Positions 39,269-50,310 of a DNA stretch of 64,000 nt are shown in pieces. Where the stretch lies: positions 558,001 through 622,000 of the forward strand of contig CANJKZ010000011.1 of the NCBI GenBank assembly GCA_947471745.1. The letters are read 5' to 3'. Position 1 is the first letter of the stretch; each line of letters opens with the position of its first letter. Position numbers and translations under genes: made by a program. The notes beneath the pieces were generated by a model. It was not told where the DNA came from. It made no database searches and saw only the letters and a program-made list of their open reading frames with translations. The DNA comes from Closterium sp. Naga37s-1 (taxonomy: Eukaryota > Streptophyta > Zygnematophyceae > Desmidiales > Closteriaceae).

Positions 39269-40342
39269 TACCTGCCCGACGCGCGCGTCGCGCCTGCCCT
39301 TCGAGGCCCCTTCGCGGCCCGTAGTGGCCCCCTTTCACGGCCCGTAGAGGCCCCTTTGCGGCCCGTAGCGGCCCATTCACGGCCCGTAGAGGCCCCCCCT
39401 TGCGGCCCGTAGCGGCCCCTTCACGGCCCGTAGAGGCCCCCCCCCGTAACGGCCCGTAGCGGCCCCTGCGCCTGCCCTTAGACCAGCGCCGGCGCCCAAA
39501 GCCGCCGCGTCGCGGCCCGGCCCGGCGCCCCGTCGCCCCGTCGCCTGGTGCCCCGTCGTCCCGGCCCGGCCCTCCACGGCCCCCGTCGCGCCCCCCCCCC
39601 ACCCCCCCCCCCCCCCCTCGTCGCGGCCCCCCCCCCGTTGCGGCCCCCTGTCGCGGCCCCCCGTCGCGGGCCCCTCGTCTCGGCCCTGCCCCGTCGCCCG
39701 GCGCCGCCCCTGTCCCGGACCTGTCGCGGCCCTGCCCCGACCCTGTCGCGGCCCTGTCGCGGCCCTGCTGCGACCCAGCCCCGGCCCTCCTCCGGCCCTG
39801 TCGCGGCCTTGTTCCGGCCCTGCCCCGGCCCTCCCCCGGCCCTGTCGCAGCCCTGCCCCGACCTGTCGCGGCCCTGCGCCGGCCCTGTTGCGGCCCTGTC
39901 GCAGCTCTGCCCCGGCCCTGCCCCGGCCCTGTTGCAGCCCTGCCCCGGCTCTCGCCCCGGCCCTGTCCCGGCCCTGCCCCGGCCCTGCCCTGACTCTGCC
40001 CCGGCTCTGCTCCTGCACTGCCGCGGCCCGGCCCCGGCCCTGCCCCGGACCTGTCGCGGCCCGGCCCCGGCCCTGCCCCGGACCTGTCGCAACCCTGCCC
40101 CGACCCTCCCCCGGCCCTGCCCCGGCCTAGCCCCTGGTAAGAGCATCGCCGGGCCGAGTCGCGCTGCCGAGCCGCACCGCTCTGCCGAGCCGCCCTGCCG
40201 AGCCGCCCTGCCGAGCCGCCCTGCCGAGCCGCCCTGCCGAGCCGCCCTGCCGAGCCGCCCTGCCGAGCCGCGCTGCCCAGCCTAGCCGCGTCGCTTAGCC
40301 GAGTTGCACTGCTGCTGCTGCTAGCCTGCTGCTGCTCCTGTC
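39198..40342 (+). repeat. Leader of element F: poly(A) tract and three C-rich arrays
   Basis: A pure A run at about 39238-39265 is followed by CGGCCCGTAGAGGCCCC units (39300-39460), GGCCCTGCCCCGGCCCTGTCGC units (39720-40130) and GCCGAGCCGCCCT units (40170-40270). No gene is seen. The opposite strand has many runs of three to four G. Confidence 0.82.
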
Positions 40343-43300
40343 ATGGCTAGTCCTAGTGTTCTTACCTTTGATGCTGAGGGTCGAGCGGTTGACTTCGATG
40401 TCTGGCTAGATGATCTGCAGCTATTCCTACAGTGCGATAGCAAGGATGGTCTCTCACTGTTCGATCTCACGTCTGGCGCCTCTACTGCCCCTGCTGCTGA
40501 TGCTGACAGTACTGTTCGCTCGCAGTGGCTCACGCGCGATGCTGCTGCCCGCCTTGCTGTGCGTAGTCACCTACCGTCTACTAAGCACACGCACTTTAGT
40601 CAGTACAAGAGTGCTAAGACTCTGTACGACGCTGTAGTTGCACGCTACTCTTCCCCTGCCACTGCTGCGCTTAGCCGCCTCATGCTACCGTACCTGTTCC
40701 CTGACCTCGCCGCTTTTGCCACAGTCACTGACCTCATTACGCACCTCCGCACTAGTGACACTCGCTACCGCGCTGCACTTCCTGCTGAGTTCTGCGCAAA
40801 GAACCCCCCCCCCATGTACATCGCCCTCTACTACCTAGTCACCCGACTCCCTGACACTCTTCGCTCGGTCAGGGACCACTTCCTCTCTCTTTGCCCTACC
40901 ACCCTCACCGTTGACCTCCTCGAGGAGCGCCTCCTTGCAGCAGAGACTAGTATTACCACTGTAGGAGCCTCTCGTGGTGACCCCCGCACCCCTTTCTTTG
41001 AGGGGTGCTCCCCAGTTCCTCTTTTGCCCTCCGTTGCCTCTGCTGCTGCTGTCGACCTTGTTGGCACCGAGTCGGTCAGCGCTGCGTCTGCTCCTAGTGA
41101 GAGGCGCCACAACAGCAAGGGCAAGCGGGGCAAGGGCGCTGGAGGAGGTGGTGGGGGAGGCGGTAGTGGCGGTGGAGGCGGAGGAGGGGGTGGGGGTGGG
41201 GGTGGTGGCAGAGGTGGGGGCTTCGGTGGCATCGGTGGAGGTGGAGGCGGCGGTGGCGGTGGCGGTTGGGGTGGAGGAGGCGGAGGCGGCGGCGGCGGAG
41301 GTGGAGCTGGTAGAGGCGGAGCTGTGCAGCGGGGACCCCAGCACCAGTCACGCTCTCGTGAGACCCCGTCGCCCCAGCAGCTTCGTGAGTGGTACGCAGG
41401 GCGCCAGGGGTCTGGGGGTGCTGGTCCCTGTGCCTACCTCCTGCGCACAGGCGACCGCACTGGAGAGCAGTGTGGTGGCCAGCACGCCACCCAGCGCTGC
41501 TTCGGTCGCCTGACAGACGCCTGGCGTACCCAGTTCCCTGACGCCACTGAGATCCCTCGCTGGGGAGATCTGCTCAAGTCGGGTGTAGCTATCTTTGATC
41601 TTGACTTTGATGCTATTCTTGCTGCCATGTATGCTGTGTCTATTAGTGCTGAGGGTGACTGTTACGTGCGTGTTCCGCCTGACCCGGGCATTGAGGCTGC
41701 TGCTCTAGGTGCTCGTGAGTCTGCTGCTCCAGGTGCTAGTGAGTCTGCTGCTCTAGGTGCTGGTGAGTCTGCTCTCTCAGGTACCGCGTCGGCTCAGGTC
41801 TTGCACACCTTCACCCTCGACTCGGGTGCTTCCCGCTCCTTCTTTCGAGATCGCATCACCCTTACGCCGCTCAGTCGGCCGGTTGCGGTCTCCCTGGCAG
41901 ACCCCTCTGGGGGTCCTGTTCTTGCTCGCTACTCCACTGTCCTCCCGTATCCGGCGGCCCCGTCCGGCTCCCTGTCTGGTCTCTACCTCCCCTCGTTCTC
42001 TACGAACTTGGTGAGTGGTGCTGACCTTCAGGATGCCGGGGTTGACCAGTTCACTCCTGCGAGTCTGCGAGTGACCCACTGCACGTGTGCTCAGACGGGC
42101 CGCCACTTGGCCACGTTTACCCGTCGACCGGGGTCGAGCCTGTACACACTGACCACAGAGTCTCCCCCAGTTGCTGCGTCTGGTCAGGTAGCTGCGTCGA
42201 GTTAGGTGTTTGCTGCAGCGACTTGGTCAGGTCCTGAGTCTGCCCCCTGCTCGTGTCGCCTCCTATCCCACCAGACCCTCCTCTGGCACCATCGCCTTGG
42301 TCACCCCTCCTTGCCTCGTCTCCGAGGCATGGCCTCCCGTGTCCTTGTCTCTGGTCTCCCCCAATCCCTCCCTCCCCTTCCCCCGGGGCCTGCCCCTACC
42401 TGCGTTCCCTGCGTCGAAGGGCGGCAGCGCGCCGCTCCTCACTCCTCCGAGTTTCCCCCGACAGAGGCTCCGCTGCAGACTCTCCACATGGACGTGTGGG
42501 GCCCAGCCCGCGTCCGTGGACAGGGTCACGAGCGTTACTTCCTGCTGGTCGTTGACGACTACTCGCGTTACACCACAGTCTTCCCCTTGCGCAGCAAGGG
42601 TGAGGTCACTGAGGTGTTGATCGACTGGATCAGCGTTGCTCGTCTCCAGCTCAGAGAGCGTTTTGGCTCGGACTTTCGTGTTCTGCGTCTGCACTCCGAC
42701 AGAGGCGGAGAGTTTTCCTCCGACCTTCTGCGAGCCTTCTGTCGTGCGGAGGGCATCCGCCAGACGTTCACGCTTCCGGCCTCTCCACAGCAAAATGGGA
42801 TTGCTGAGCGCCGCATTGGCATGGTCATGGATGTCGCTCGTACGTCCATGATCCATGCGGCTGCTCCCCGTTTTCTGTGGCCGTTCGCGGTTCAGTACGC
42901 GGCGCATCAGATCAACCTTCAGCCCCAGGTCTCCCTGCCGGAGACCTCCCCTACTCTGCGGTGGACGGGGAAGGTTGGTGATGCGTCTGCATTCCGTGTC
43001 TGGGGATCTCGAGCTTTCATCCGAGACTTGTCTGCGGACAAGCTGTCCTCCCGTGCTGTTCCTTGCGTCTTCCTCGGCTTTCCCCCTGACGCGCCGGGTT
43101 GGCAGTTTTACCACCCCACCTCGCGTCGTGTTCTGTCCTCCCAGGACGTCACGTTTGACGAGTCGGTTCCGTACTACCGTCTCTTCCCCTACCGCACTGC
43201 CCCCCTCCCTCCCCCGCCGCTCTTCCTCGCGCCCGGTCCCCCCCCCGGTAGACCCCCTCCCCCCTCAGGGTCCTGCCCCCTCAGGTGTGTCCCAGGTTGA

Positions 43301-46257
43301 TGCTGTCGAGCCTGTCGAGGTAGCTGTTGACTCTGGTGCTTCTGGGGGTGCTGAGCCTGAGCGTGCGGAGCCTTGGGGTGCTGGGTCTGGGGGTGCTGAG
43401 CCTGAGCGTGCGGAGCCTGGGGGTGCTTCTTCTGGGGGTGCTGAGCCTGAGCGTGCGGAGACTAGGGGTGCTGAGCCTGGGGTTGCTGAGAGTGGGGGTG
43501 CGGAGCCTGCCGGTGCTGGACCTGGAGGTCCTTCGGGTGCTTTGTCCCGGCGGGAGCTTCCCTCTCCACAGGAGCTGCGCGAGTGGTTTGCTCGGCGCTG
43601 GAGCCGTGCTGCTGGAGCTGGAGGTGCTGCCGGTGCTGGAGGTTCTGCTGCTGCTGGAGGTACTGGAGCTGGAGGTGCTGCTGGAGCCGGTGCTGGAGAT
43701 TCTGCTTCTGCTGGGGGTGCTGGAGCCACGGGTCCCGGAGGTGCTCGTACAGGAGGTACTGGAGCTGCTGGGCCTGGTGGTGCTCCTGGTGCTGGAGCTA
43801 CTGGTGGAGCTGGAGCTGACGGTGCTGCTGGAGTGGGTGCTACTGGAGATACTGGAGCCGGAGCTGCTGTGTCTGCCGATGGTCCTGCTGGAGCTGGAGC
43901 TGCTCGAGGTACTGGAGCTGGTGGTGCTGCTGGAGTTGGAGCTGACGCTGGGGGTGCTGGTGTTGTCCCTGCTGGTTCTGGAGGTGCTGCGCGGCCGCGG
44001 CCGTACTTCGTTTCGCTCCTTGAGCAGGTTCTTGGTCTTCCACCTTCTTCTAGTCCTTCTCTTTCCTTAGAGTGTCCACCGCCTGTCCAGTCCGAGTCAC
44101 AGTTACAGCTGGCCTCCCCTCTCCCTGCTCCTTCTCCCTACGCTGGTCCTACTGGAGGTCTTGCTGAGCGTCGTGAGCCTGAGTCGCGTCCTGCGTCACC
44201 GGTTCGTACTGCTCGCACTAGTCGTCGTGTTCCACGTCAGCGTCCTCCTGCGGTCCCGGGCACGCATCAGATGGCACTGCGTCCTTCCACTGCGCCACAG
44301 CGTGTCCCTTTGCCGTCTCCTCCAGAGTCCTCTCTTCCTGCTCTTGCTGACCCGGCGTCTGACTCCCTTCGTGCTGCCAGTCCTACTGTCACGCGTTTCC
44401 TAGCCACTGCTGTCACTGACCCTTCCTTTGAGTCCGCTGCTGCGTCTGCCTTAGTTGCCGAGCTTGTCGACTTCGCCGCTCACTGTCATCTAAGACTTCG
44501 CCGCTAGTCTTGTTGCTGAGTCTGCGTCTGTCTGTCCTCCGTCCGTCGGGGGTGAGTGTGCTCTTAGCACGGACGTCCTTGAGGACAGGCAGGAGGAGTT
44601 CCAGTGTTTTGCAGCTGCTTTACCTCATCTTGTGTCTTTGCTACTTGCCCCTGAGGGAGACCCGGATGCACCAGACATCCCGACCCCGCGCTCTTACGCA
44701 GAGGCGATAGAGGGTCCCTACTCCTCTCAGTGGCAGGCAGCCATGGACGCAGAGATGGCTTCCTGGAAATCCACAGGCACCTACGTCGACGAGGTTCCCC
44801 CACCTGGGGCGAACATCGTCAGTGGCATGTGGATTTTCATGGTGAAGCGGCCGCCGGGTTCTCCGCCTGTCTTCAAGGCGCGTTACGTGGCTCGAGGCTT
44901 CAGTCAGCGGCAGGGAGTTGACTACTTTCAGACCTTCTCCCCGACCCCGAACATGACCACTCTTCGGGTTCTGCTGCATGTCGCTGCTCACCGTGACTAC
45001 GAGCTTCACTCCCTTGACTTCAGCACTGCTTTCCTACAGGGCAGCCTGCACGAGGAGATCTGGCTGCGCCGCCCACCTGGCTTCACTGGGTCGTTTCCTC
45101 CTGGTACCCAGTGGAGCCTCCGGCGGCCAGTCTACGGTCTCCGCCAGGCGCCACGTGAGTGGCACGACACACTGAGGACTACGCTTGCGGCTCTTGGGTT
45201 TGCTCCTTCCACTGCTGACCCGTCGCTGTTTCTACGCACCGACACTTTGCTGCCGCCGTTCTACATCCTCGTGTACGTCGACGACTTGGTGTTTGCTACA
45301 GCTGACACTGCTGGACTCGCCCACGTGAAGTCCGAGCTGCAGAAGAGACACACGTGCACTGACCTGGGTGAACTGCGCAGCTATCTTGGCTTGCAGATCA
45401 CCCGGGACAGAGCACGGCACACCATTACCCTGACTCAGTCACACATGGTGCAGCAGGTCCTTCAGCGCTTCGACTTCAGGTACTCCTCGCCTCAGGCCAC
45501 TCCTCTGTCTACTCGCCACTCGCTCTCAGCTCTGCCTTCGGATGAGTCCGTAGAGCCGAGTGGCCCGTACCCAGAGCTTGTTGGCTGCCTCATGTACCTG
45601 ATGACCTGCACTCGACCTGACCTAGCATACCCTCTGAGCATCTTGGCACGCTATGTTGCTCCTGGGAGACACCGACCAGAGCACATGGCTGCAGCGAAGA
45701 GGGTGTTGCGCTACTTGTGCAGTACTTCGGGCTTGGGGCTAGTGCTTGGAGGACGGGGTCCAGTGGTCCTCACTGGTCACGCAGACGCGTCTTGGGTTGA
45801 CGACCTGGCTACTCAGCGGTCTTCACAGGGTTACACCTTCAGCCTTGGTTCCGGTTCTGTTTCGTGGCGGTCTACCCGCTCGTCTTCTGTTCTCAGCTCC
45901 AGCTGTGAGGCTGAGATCTACGCAGGAGCCATGGCTGCACAGGAGTTACGCTGGCTCACCTACCTGCTGACTGACCTGGGAGAGCCGCCTCGTTCTCCTC
46001 CAGTTCTGTACGTAGACAACAAGGCCATGCTGGCCTTGTGTCGGGAGCACAGACTGGAGCACAGAACGAAGCACATTGCTCTTCGCTACTTCCTTGCTCG
46101 TGAGCTGCAGCAGCGTGGTCAGCTGCGCCTTGCTTACGTGGCCTCTCAGGCCAACACTGCTGATATCTTCACCAAGGCGCTTCAGCCTTGTGATCATCAG
46201 CGCTTCTGTACTATGCTAGGTCTTGTGCCTACTTGGCCTCACTTGCTTACCTCTTGA
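40343..46257 (+). pseudogene. Gag-pol polyprotein of element F with one stop and two frameshifts
   Basis: Starts at ATG 40343 (MASPSVLTFDAEGRAVDFDV). Gag: UBN2-like domain (residues 1 to about 210), Gly-rich tract (about 265-330), PSPQQLREWYAGRQ, C-X13-C-X3-H-X4-C motif. Protease Asp 493 in LDSGASRSFF. An in-frame TAG at 42203-42205 (codon 621), where sister copies have CAG, precedes pre-integrase LWHHRLGHPS. Integrase keeps HMDVWG, HSDRGGEF and the Glu of AERRIG. A 9-C run at 43238-43246 shifts the frame into the linker (PSPQELREWFARRW), and a second shift occurs near 44490. The final frame, 44632-46257, encodes complete RT (YVDDL, about 45280) and RNase H (GHADASW, CEAEIY, YVDNKAM). The three lesions make this copy non-functional as read. 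Confidence 0.88.
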
Positions 46258-46460
46258 CTTTATTTGTACTGTGATCTATATATACCTGCACTTTCTTGTT
46301 TACCCTTATATATAAACTTGCATGTGAACTGGCCTTGTGGCCTTTGAACCTGTGCTCGGAATGTGTGGTGACGTTGTGATCCACCCTGAGCTTGCTTTGC
46401 TTTGCTTTGCTTGACTGGTCTTGTGACCCCTTGTTCTCCCCCACCTTGCCTATGGGGGTG
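46258..46460 (+). other. 3' untranslated region and polypurine tract of element F
   Basis: TATATATA near 46278, then the conserved family I 3' sequence ending CTATGGGGGTG before the LTR. Shorter than in A and D. Confidence 0.75.
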
Positions 46461-46586
46461 TGTCAAACATTAATAACATAGCCTGTTTAGGCTGTAGTGG
46501 GGTAGACACTATGGGCTACAGTTTGTTAGGGTTTCCTATTTGTACCCAACTCATTTCCTAGTAATCCATTCCTCATTTCTTTCACA
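46461..46586 (+). repeat. 3' LTR of element F
   Basis: 126 bp, three substitutions from the 5' LTR, followed by GTTAC. Confidence 0.92.
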
Positions 46587-47660
46587 GTTACACCCCAACC
46601 GGTCGACACCAACATCTCCGAGTGCATAGGACCAACTTTCTTACCGGATCCAGAAGCAGGAGATGAAGCAGCTTATCCCGAGGACACAAATCTTCCCCGC
46701 TGCACACAGAGTGGACTGCAGATACTGGGACTCGTCACCGCTGTCCATGGAGCAGCACCACCTAAGGAGCCTGCCAACATCCAGCAGGCTCTGGGGGGGG
46801 AACACAGGGAAAAATGGCGTGAAGCCATGGACAGAGAGTTAAAGGCACTACAAGAACGCAACACCTGGAAAGTCGTGCCTATCGGAGTGGCACGCAACAA
46901 GACCATTCTCACAGGAAAATGGGTTTTCCGCGTGAAAACAAAACCCGACGGAACAATCGACAAATTCAAGGCACGCTGGGTCGTGCGTGGCTTTGATCAA
47001 GAGCAAGGAAGAGACTTCACGGAAACATTCGCACCAGTGAGCCGACATACCTCACTGCGGATTCTCCTCGCGATAGCCGCCATGAACCGAAAGAAGCTTC
47101 GACAAATCGATGTCGCCAACGCATTCCTCTACGACCCCGTCGATGCTCAGATCTTCGTCGAACTCCCGCACGGGTCTAACGCAGGGCCAAATCAAGTCTG
47201 TCAGTTGGAAAAATCTCTATACAGCATCAAACAAGCCCCGAGACTGTGGCAGCAGCATCTTCACGCCTGCCTAATCCGCATCGGATTCCTTCAACTACCG
47301 CACGACCAAGGGATGTACCGACTTACGAAGGGTACCGACTACATTCTACTCATCGTCTACGTCGACGACCTCCTCTACATAGGCTCCACCAACGCCATAA
47401 CAACATGGTTTGAAGGGGAGCTGCAACAGGACCTTACACTCACCGTCGCAACTACCGTGACACAGTACCTAGGACTGAACATTCAAGACGGCGACAACGC
47501 AATCTACCTCAGTGCCGAAAAGTACACAGACACTATCGCTAAACGTTTCGGCCTCACTCCAACTGTCATCTCCACGCCATACCGCTAGACCGACGGAAAT
47601 CGAAAGCCTCTGCTCTACTCAAACCTGCCGGCATCCGCGACTACCAACGGAAGTTAGGCT

Positions 47661-47798
47661 TGTCAGAATCCCAACCACTAGACCATTGGGATAAAAGGGC
47701 TTGTTAAGTAGCGGGTCAGTGCGCCCATAACCCCCCAGGACAACGAGCCTGTAACCCTTCCCTAGGATCAATCGGGGATCACCAGTGGACCTCTGACA
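47661..47798 (-). repeat. TRIM LTR, left copy
   Basis: 138 bp, TG..CA ends; differs from the right copy at three bases near 47740-47750. Confidence 0.88.
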
Positions 47799-47855
47799 CC
47801 CCCCCGCACTGGGATGCCCGAAGTGCACACACTGGGATTCGAACCCGAGACCTTC

Positions 47856-47867
47856 GCTCTGATACCA
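47856..47867 (-). promoter_or_regulatory. TRIM primer-binding site, initiator-Met type
   Basis: Minus-strand TGGTATCAGAGC directly adjoining the LTR; exact complement of the plant initiator-Met tRNA 3' end. Confidence 0.88.
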
Positions 47868-48005
47868 TGTCAGAATCCCAACCACTAGACCATTGGGATA
47901 AAAGGGCTTGTTAAGTAGCGGGTCAGTGCGCCCATAACCCCCCAGGCCAACATGCCTGTAACCCTTCCCTAGGATCAATCGGGGATCACCAGTGGACCTC
48001 TGACA
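47868..48005 (-). repeat. TRIM LTR, right copy
   Basis: 138 bp, followed by the TSD AGGCT at 48006-48010. Confidence 0.88.
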
Positions 48006-48692
48006 AGGCTGCCTACTCTTCGCAGCCGTCACCTGCCGACCGGATCTATCCTACTCAGCTAGCCAACTCGCTACATACCTCAAGAAGCCTGAAGCAGAGC
48101 ACATGCTTGAACTCGACCGAGCCCTTCACTACCTCGTCAGCACTCCGACGATCGGACTAACCTACCACAAGACCGGAACTACGGCACCCAAACTAATCGG
48201 TTACGTCGACGCCGATCACGCTGGAGACCCCGACAACAGACGATCTCGAACTGGCTACATCTACAGACTCGAACCTATCGGGCCTATCTCATGGCACTCG
48301 AACAAACAAGAGCTAATCGCTCTCTCCTCAGCAGAAGCAGAATATATCGCACTCTGCTCAGCCACCAAGGAAGGGCTATATCTTCGCGAAATACTGGAGG
48401 AAGCAAAATTGGCTCAGTTACCCAACTTCTCCCTCTTCTGCGACAACCAATCGGCTATTCGCATAGCGATCAAAAATGGGTTCGCGAATCGAATGAAGCA
48501 CATCGCCCTCCAGTACTTCTTCGTAAAAGACGAAATCAAGAAGGGAAGACTCGAGCTATCCTACTGTCCCACATCCGAGATGGCAGCTGATTACTTGACC
48601 AAGAAACTCGGAAAACATAAGTTCGAGTACTGCATGCTGCTGACTGGACAAGGACACGTCATCAGCAGCGATACTCCAGAAGTGAAGGGGAG

Positions 48693-49138
48693 TGTTGGAA
48701 ACAAGTAACTTAAATGCTTCTGAAGTATCGAAGTGTCGACACGAAACGAAGCAGACTACAGCGAAGAAACACACGAGTCAACAAAAGCAACCGCTTGAGG
48801 TTACGCGAAGGTCAAAGGTCGCTGACCTTTGACTTGACGAAAAGTACAGTGCGACAGCAAGGACACATAACTGACTCGTTACTGAGCAGTTACCCGAGTC
48901 GGCACTGTATCGAACCGCAACTGCAAAAACAGTTAAAGTAAAACCTTTCGTATTCCTTTGTAATCATATAAAAGCCTTGTACGGTATGTCTTTGTTATAA
49001 CCAACTTATCTTGTTCTCACACACTAGTACAAGGTGGTTCAGCAACTCTGATATTACAACGCTTCCGCAAATGCAACATCTCTACTTCAACCTCGATCTT
49101 AGCCTTGAAAGATCCTAAGGGCCTTTCTCAGCCCAACA
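48693..49138 (+). repeat. 3' LTR of element H
   Basis: TGTTGGAAACAAG.. to ..CAGCCCAACA after the polypurine tract GTGAAGGGGAG; TSD CCTGG follows. Confidence 0.88.
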
Positions 49139-49185
49139 CCTGGGGTGATCCTAGGGACGATCAACTTCTGAGCGCAAAAGTAACA
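49139..49185 (+). repeat. 3' LTR of element M, right part
   Basis: CCTGGGGTGATCCTAGG.. to ..AAAGTAACA resembles the end of the H LTR in layout (GATCCTA(A/G)GG then ..AACA) and completes the LTR begun at 34881. Boundary inferred. Confidence 0.5.
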
Positions 49186-49731
49186 TTCGTGTTCCAATCC
49201 ACTTTCGAGGCCAATGTGTGCTGTACTTGAACTTCTAATAACACCAAACATATCTTCATTTTACATTTTTCTTAAAAGAAACAAAATTAATATCATAAGC
49301 CCCTGAACTTATAAACTTCTGACACTATGTTTAGACTCCCCACATTTTTTGTGTTAAGACCCTAGGATCTTACATCCGGGGGATTATGGTACTGTTGACC
49401 CAGTGCATTATTGGTGGCCAGAAGGGTGGGGGGAAAGAGAGGGGAGGGGATGGATAAGCTGCAGGAAAGATGTCACTTGGTAGATGCAGGCAGGAGCTTC
49501 AACAGCTGCACTGCCCAGGAGAGCAGGTACTGCAGGGAGGGAGCACGGGGAGTGCGGTGACGGGAGAGGACAGTGCGGTGAGAGGGGAGGGCAGCGATGT
49601 GAGAGGGGGAGGTTGTGCAGTGAGGGGTCAGGGCAATGTGGTGAGGAGTTGGCGGACGATCATTTGGATGGGTGCGCAGTCAGAGGAAGACGCATACCGG
49701 GCAGTCCCGCATGGAGCAGCGCACGCATGGA

Positions 49732-49830
<99 letters not shown>

Positions 49831-50310
49831 GCACTCACACGCAAGCGCGCACGCGGGCAGCCGAGCCTGGCTGCCCGCGACAAAAACATGGTGCAGAGGA
49901 ACTCACAAGAGCAGCAGAGGCACTCACAAGGGCACCAGAGGCACTCACAAGGGCAGCAGAGGCACTCACGAGGGCAGCCGAGCCTGGCTTGAAGGACGGC
50001 TCGGGGATGTCCCTCACGAACCTGGCGGTGCATGGATGGGCCGTGCGAGGTGGAGCGGACCGGGATGAGAGGAGCAGCGGGATGAGAGGTCGCAAGACGA
50101 TTGGAACATGCAGCAGCAGGACTGGTGCTCACAGGCCCAAGGGGCAACGAGCATAGCGTGAGCATTCCAGCACATGGGTCATGTGGACATTCATGCTGCA
50201 TCCACATGCCATTCTCGAATCTGTACATGTGTTGATTTAATGTGGGCACGCGATTGACTGTGACGTTGTGCATGCGTGCATGTGCCATGTCCATGTCACA
50301 GTGCACTCAC
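49186..50310. other. Host intergenic or 3' gene region
   Basis: AT-rich to about 49380, then GC-rich. It holds an (ACGC)n microsatellite and possibly the last exon(s) of the SnoaL-like gene, which I could not place: a minus-strand YARC-like reading near 50145 fits homologues but lacks a proper AG acceptor. Confidence 0.5.
49731..49832. repeat. (ACGC)n microsatellite
   Basis: About 25 uninterrupted tetranucleotide copies; responsible for THAR and CVRA repeat frames on the two strands. Confidence 0.95.

Larger units (their letters stand above)
39061..46586 (+). mobile_element. Copia element F (family I), nearly complete, nested in H
   Basis: Two 126-bp LTRs differing at three positions, a perfect TSD GTTAC, primer-binding site, leader, full Gag and full pol make F the most complete family I element in the window. 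Its gag-pol is broken only by one in-frame TAG and two frameshifts. It is a good reference for what E lacks. Confidence 0.92.
47661..48005 (-). mobile_element. TRIM-type miniature LTR element with a tRNA-like segment
   Basis: Two 138-bp direct repeats (47661-47798 and 47868-48005, three differences as read) with TGTCAG..TGACA ends enclose only 69 bp. The flanks carry the duplication AGGCT (47656-47660 and 48006-48010). On the minus strand a perfect TGGTATCAGAGC primer-binding site abuts the right-hand repeat and a G7 tract lies just before the left-hand one, as in a terminal-repeat retrotransposon in miniature. There is no coding capacity. The LTR/primer-site junction also lies inside a tRNA-like sequence with A- and B-box matches. 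Confidence 0.88.
46587..48708 (+). pseudogene. RT-RNase H of element H, interrupted by a TRIM
   Basis: After F the frame resumes and reads WREAMDRELKALQERNTWKV, WVFRVKTKPDGTIDKFKARW, DVANAFLYDPVDAQIFVELP, SIKQAPRLWQQHL and YVDDLLYIG (about 47360), all typical copia RT. TAG at 47586-47588 ends the frame. The TRIM sits at 47661-48005; bringing its TSD ends together keeps one frame across the junction. RNase H (YVDADHAGDPDNRRS, LSSAEAEYIAL, CDNQSAIRIA) runs to TAA 48706-48708, just inside the 3' LTR. RT residues are intact apart from the stop and the insertion. Confidence 0.88.
35280..49138 (+). mobile_element. Copia element H (family II), host of F and the TRIM
   Basis: LTRs at 35280-35719 and 48693-49138 (about 440 and 446 bp) are nearly identical and flanked by CCTGG (35275-35279 and 49139-49143). 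The internal region is interrupted by element F at 39061-46586 and by a 345-bp TRIM at 47661-48005; removing both in thought gives a standard gag-PR-IN-RT-RNase H order. The codon use is less GC-rich than family I, and the LTR, protease and Gag differ, so it is a separate family. Confidence 0.88.

Noticed and set aside
47800-47900. Functional tRNA gene
   Set aside because: A and B boxes and an anticodon-like arm are present, but no acceptor stem closes and the T stem has mismatches; described as a tRNA-like part of the TRIM instead.
49470-50156. THAR-repeat and CVRA-repeat proteins
   Set aside because: Produced by the (ACGC)n microsatellite, open in several frames and on both strands.
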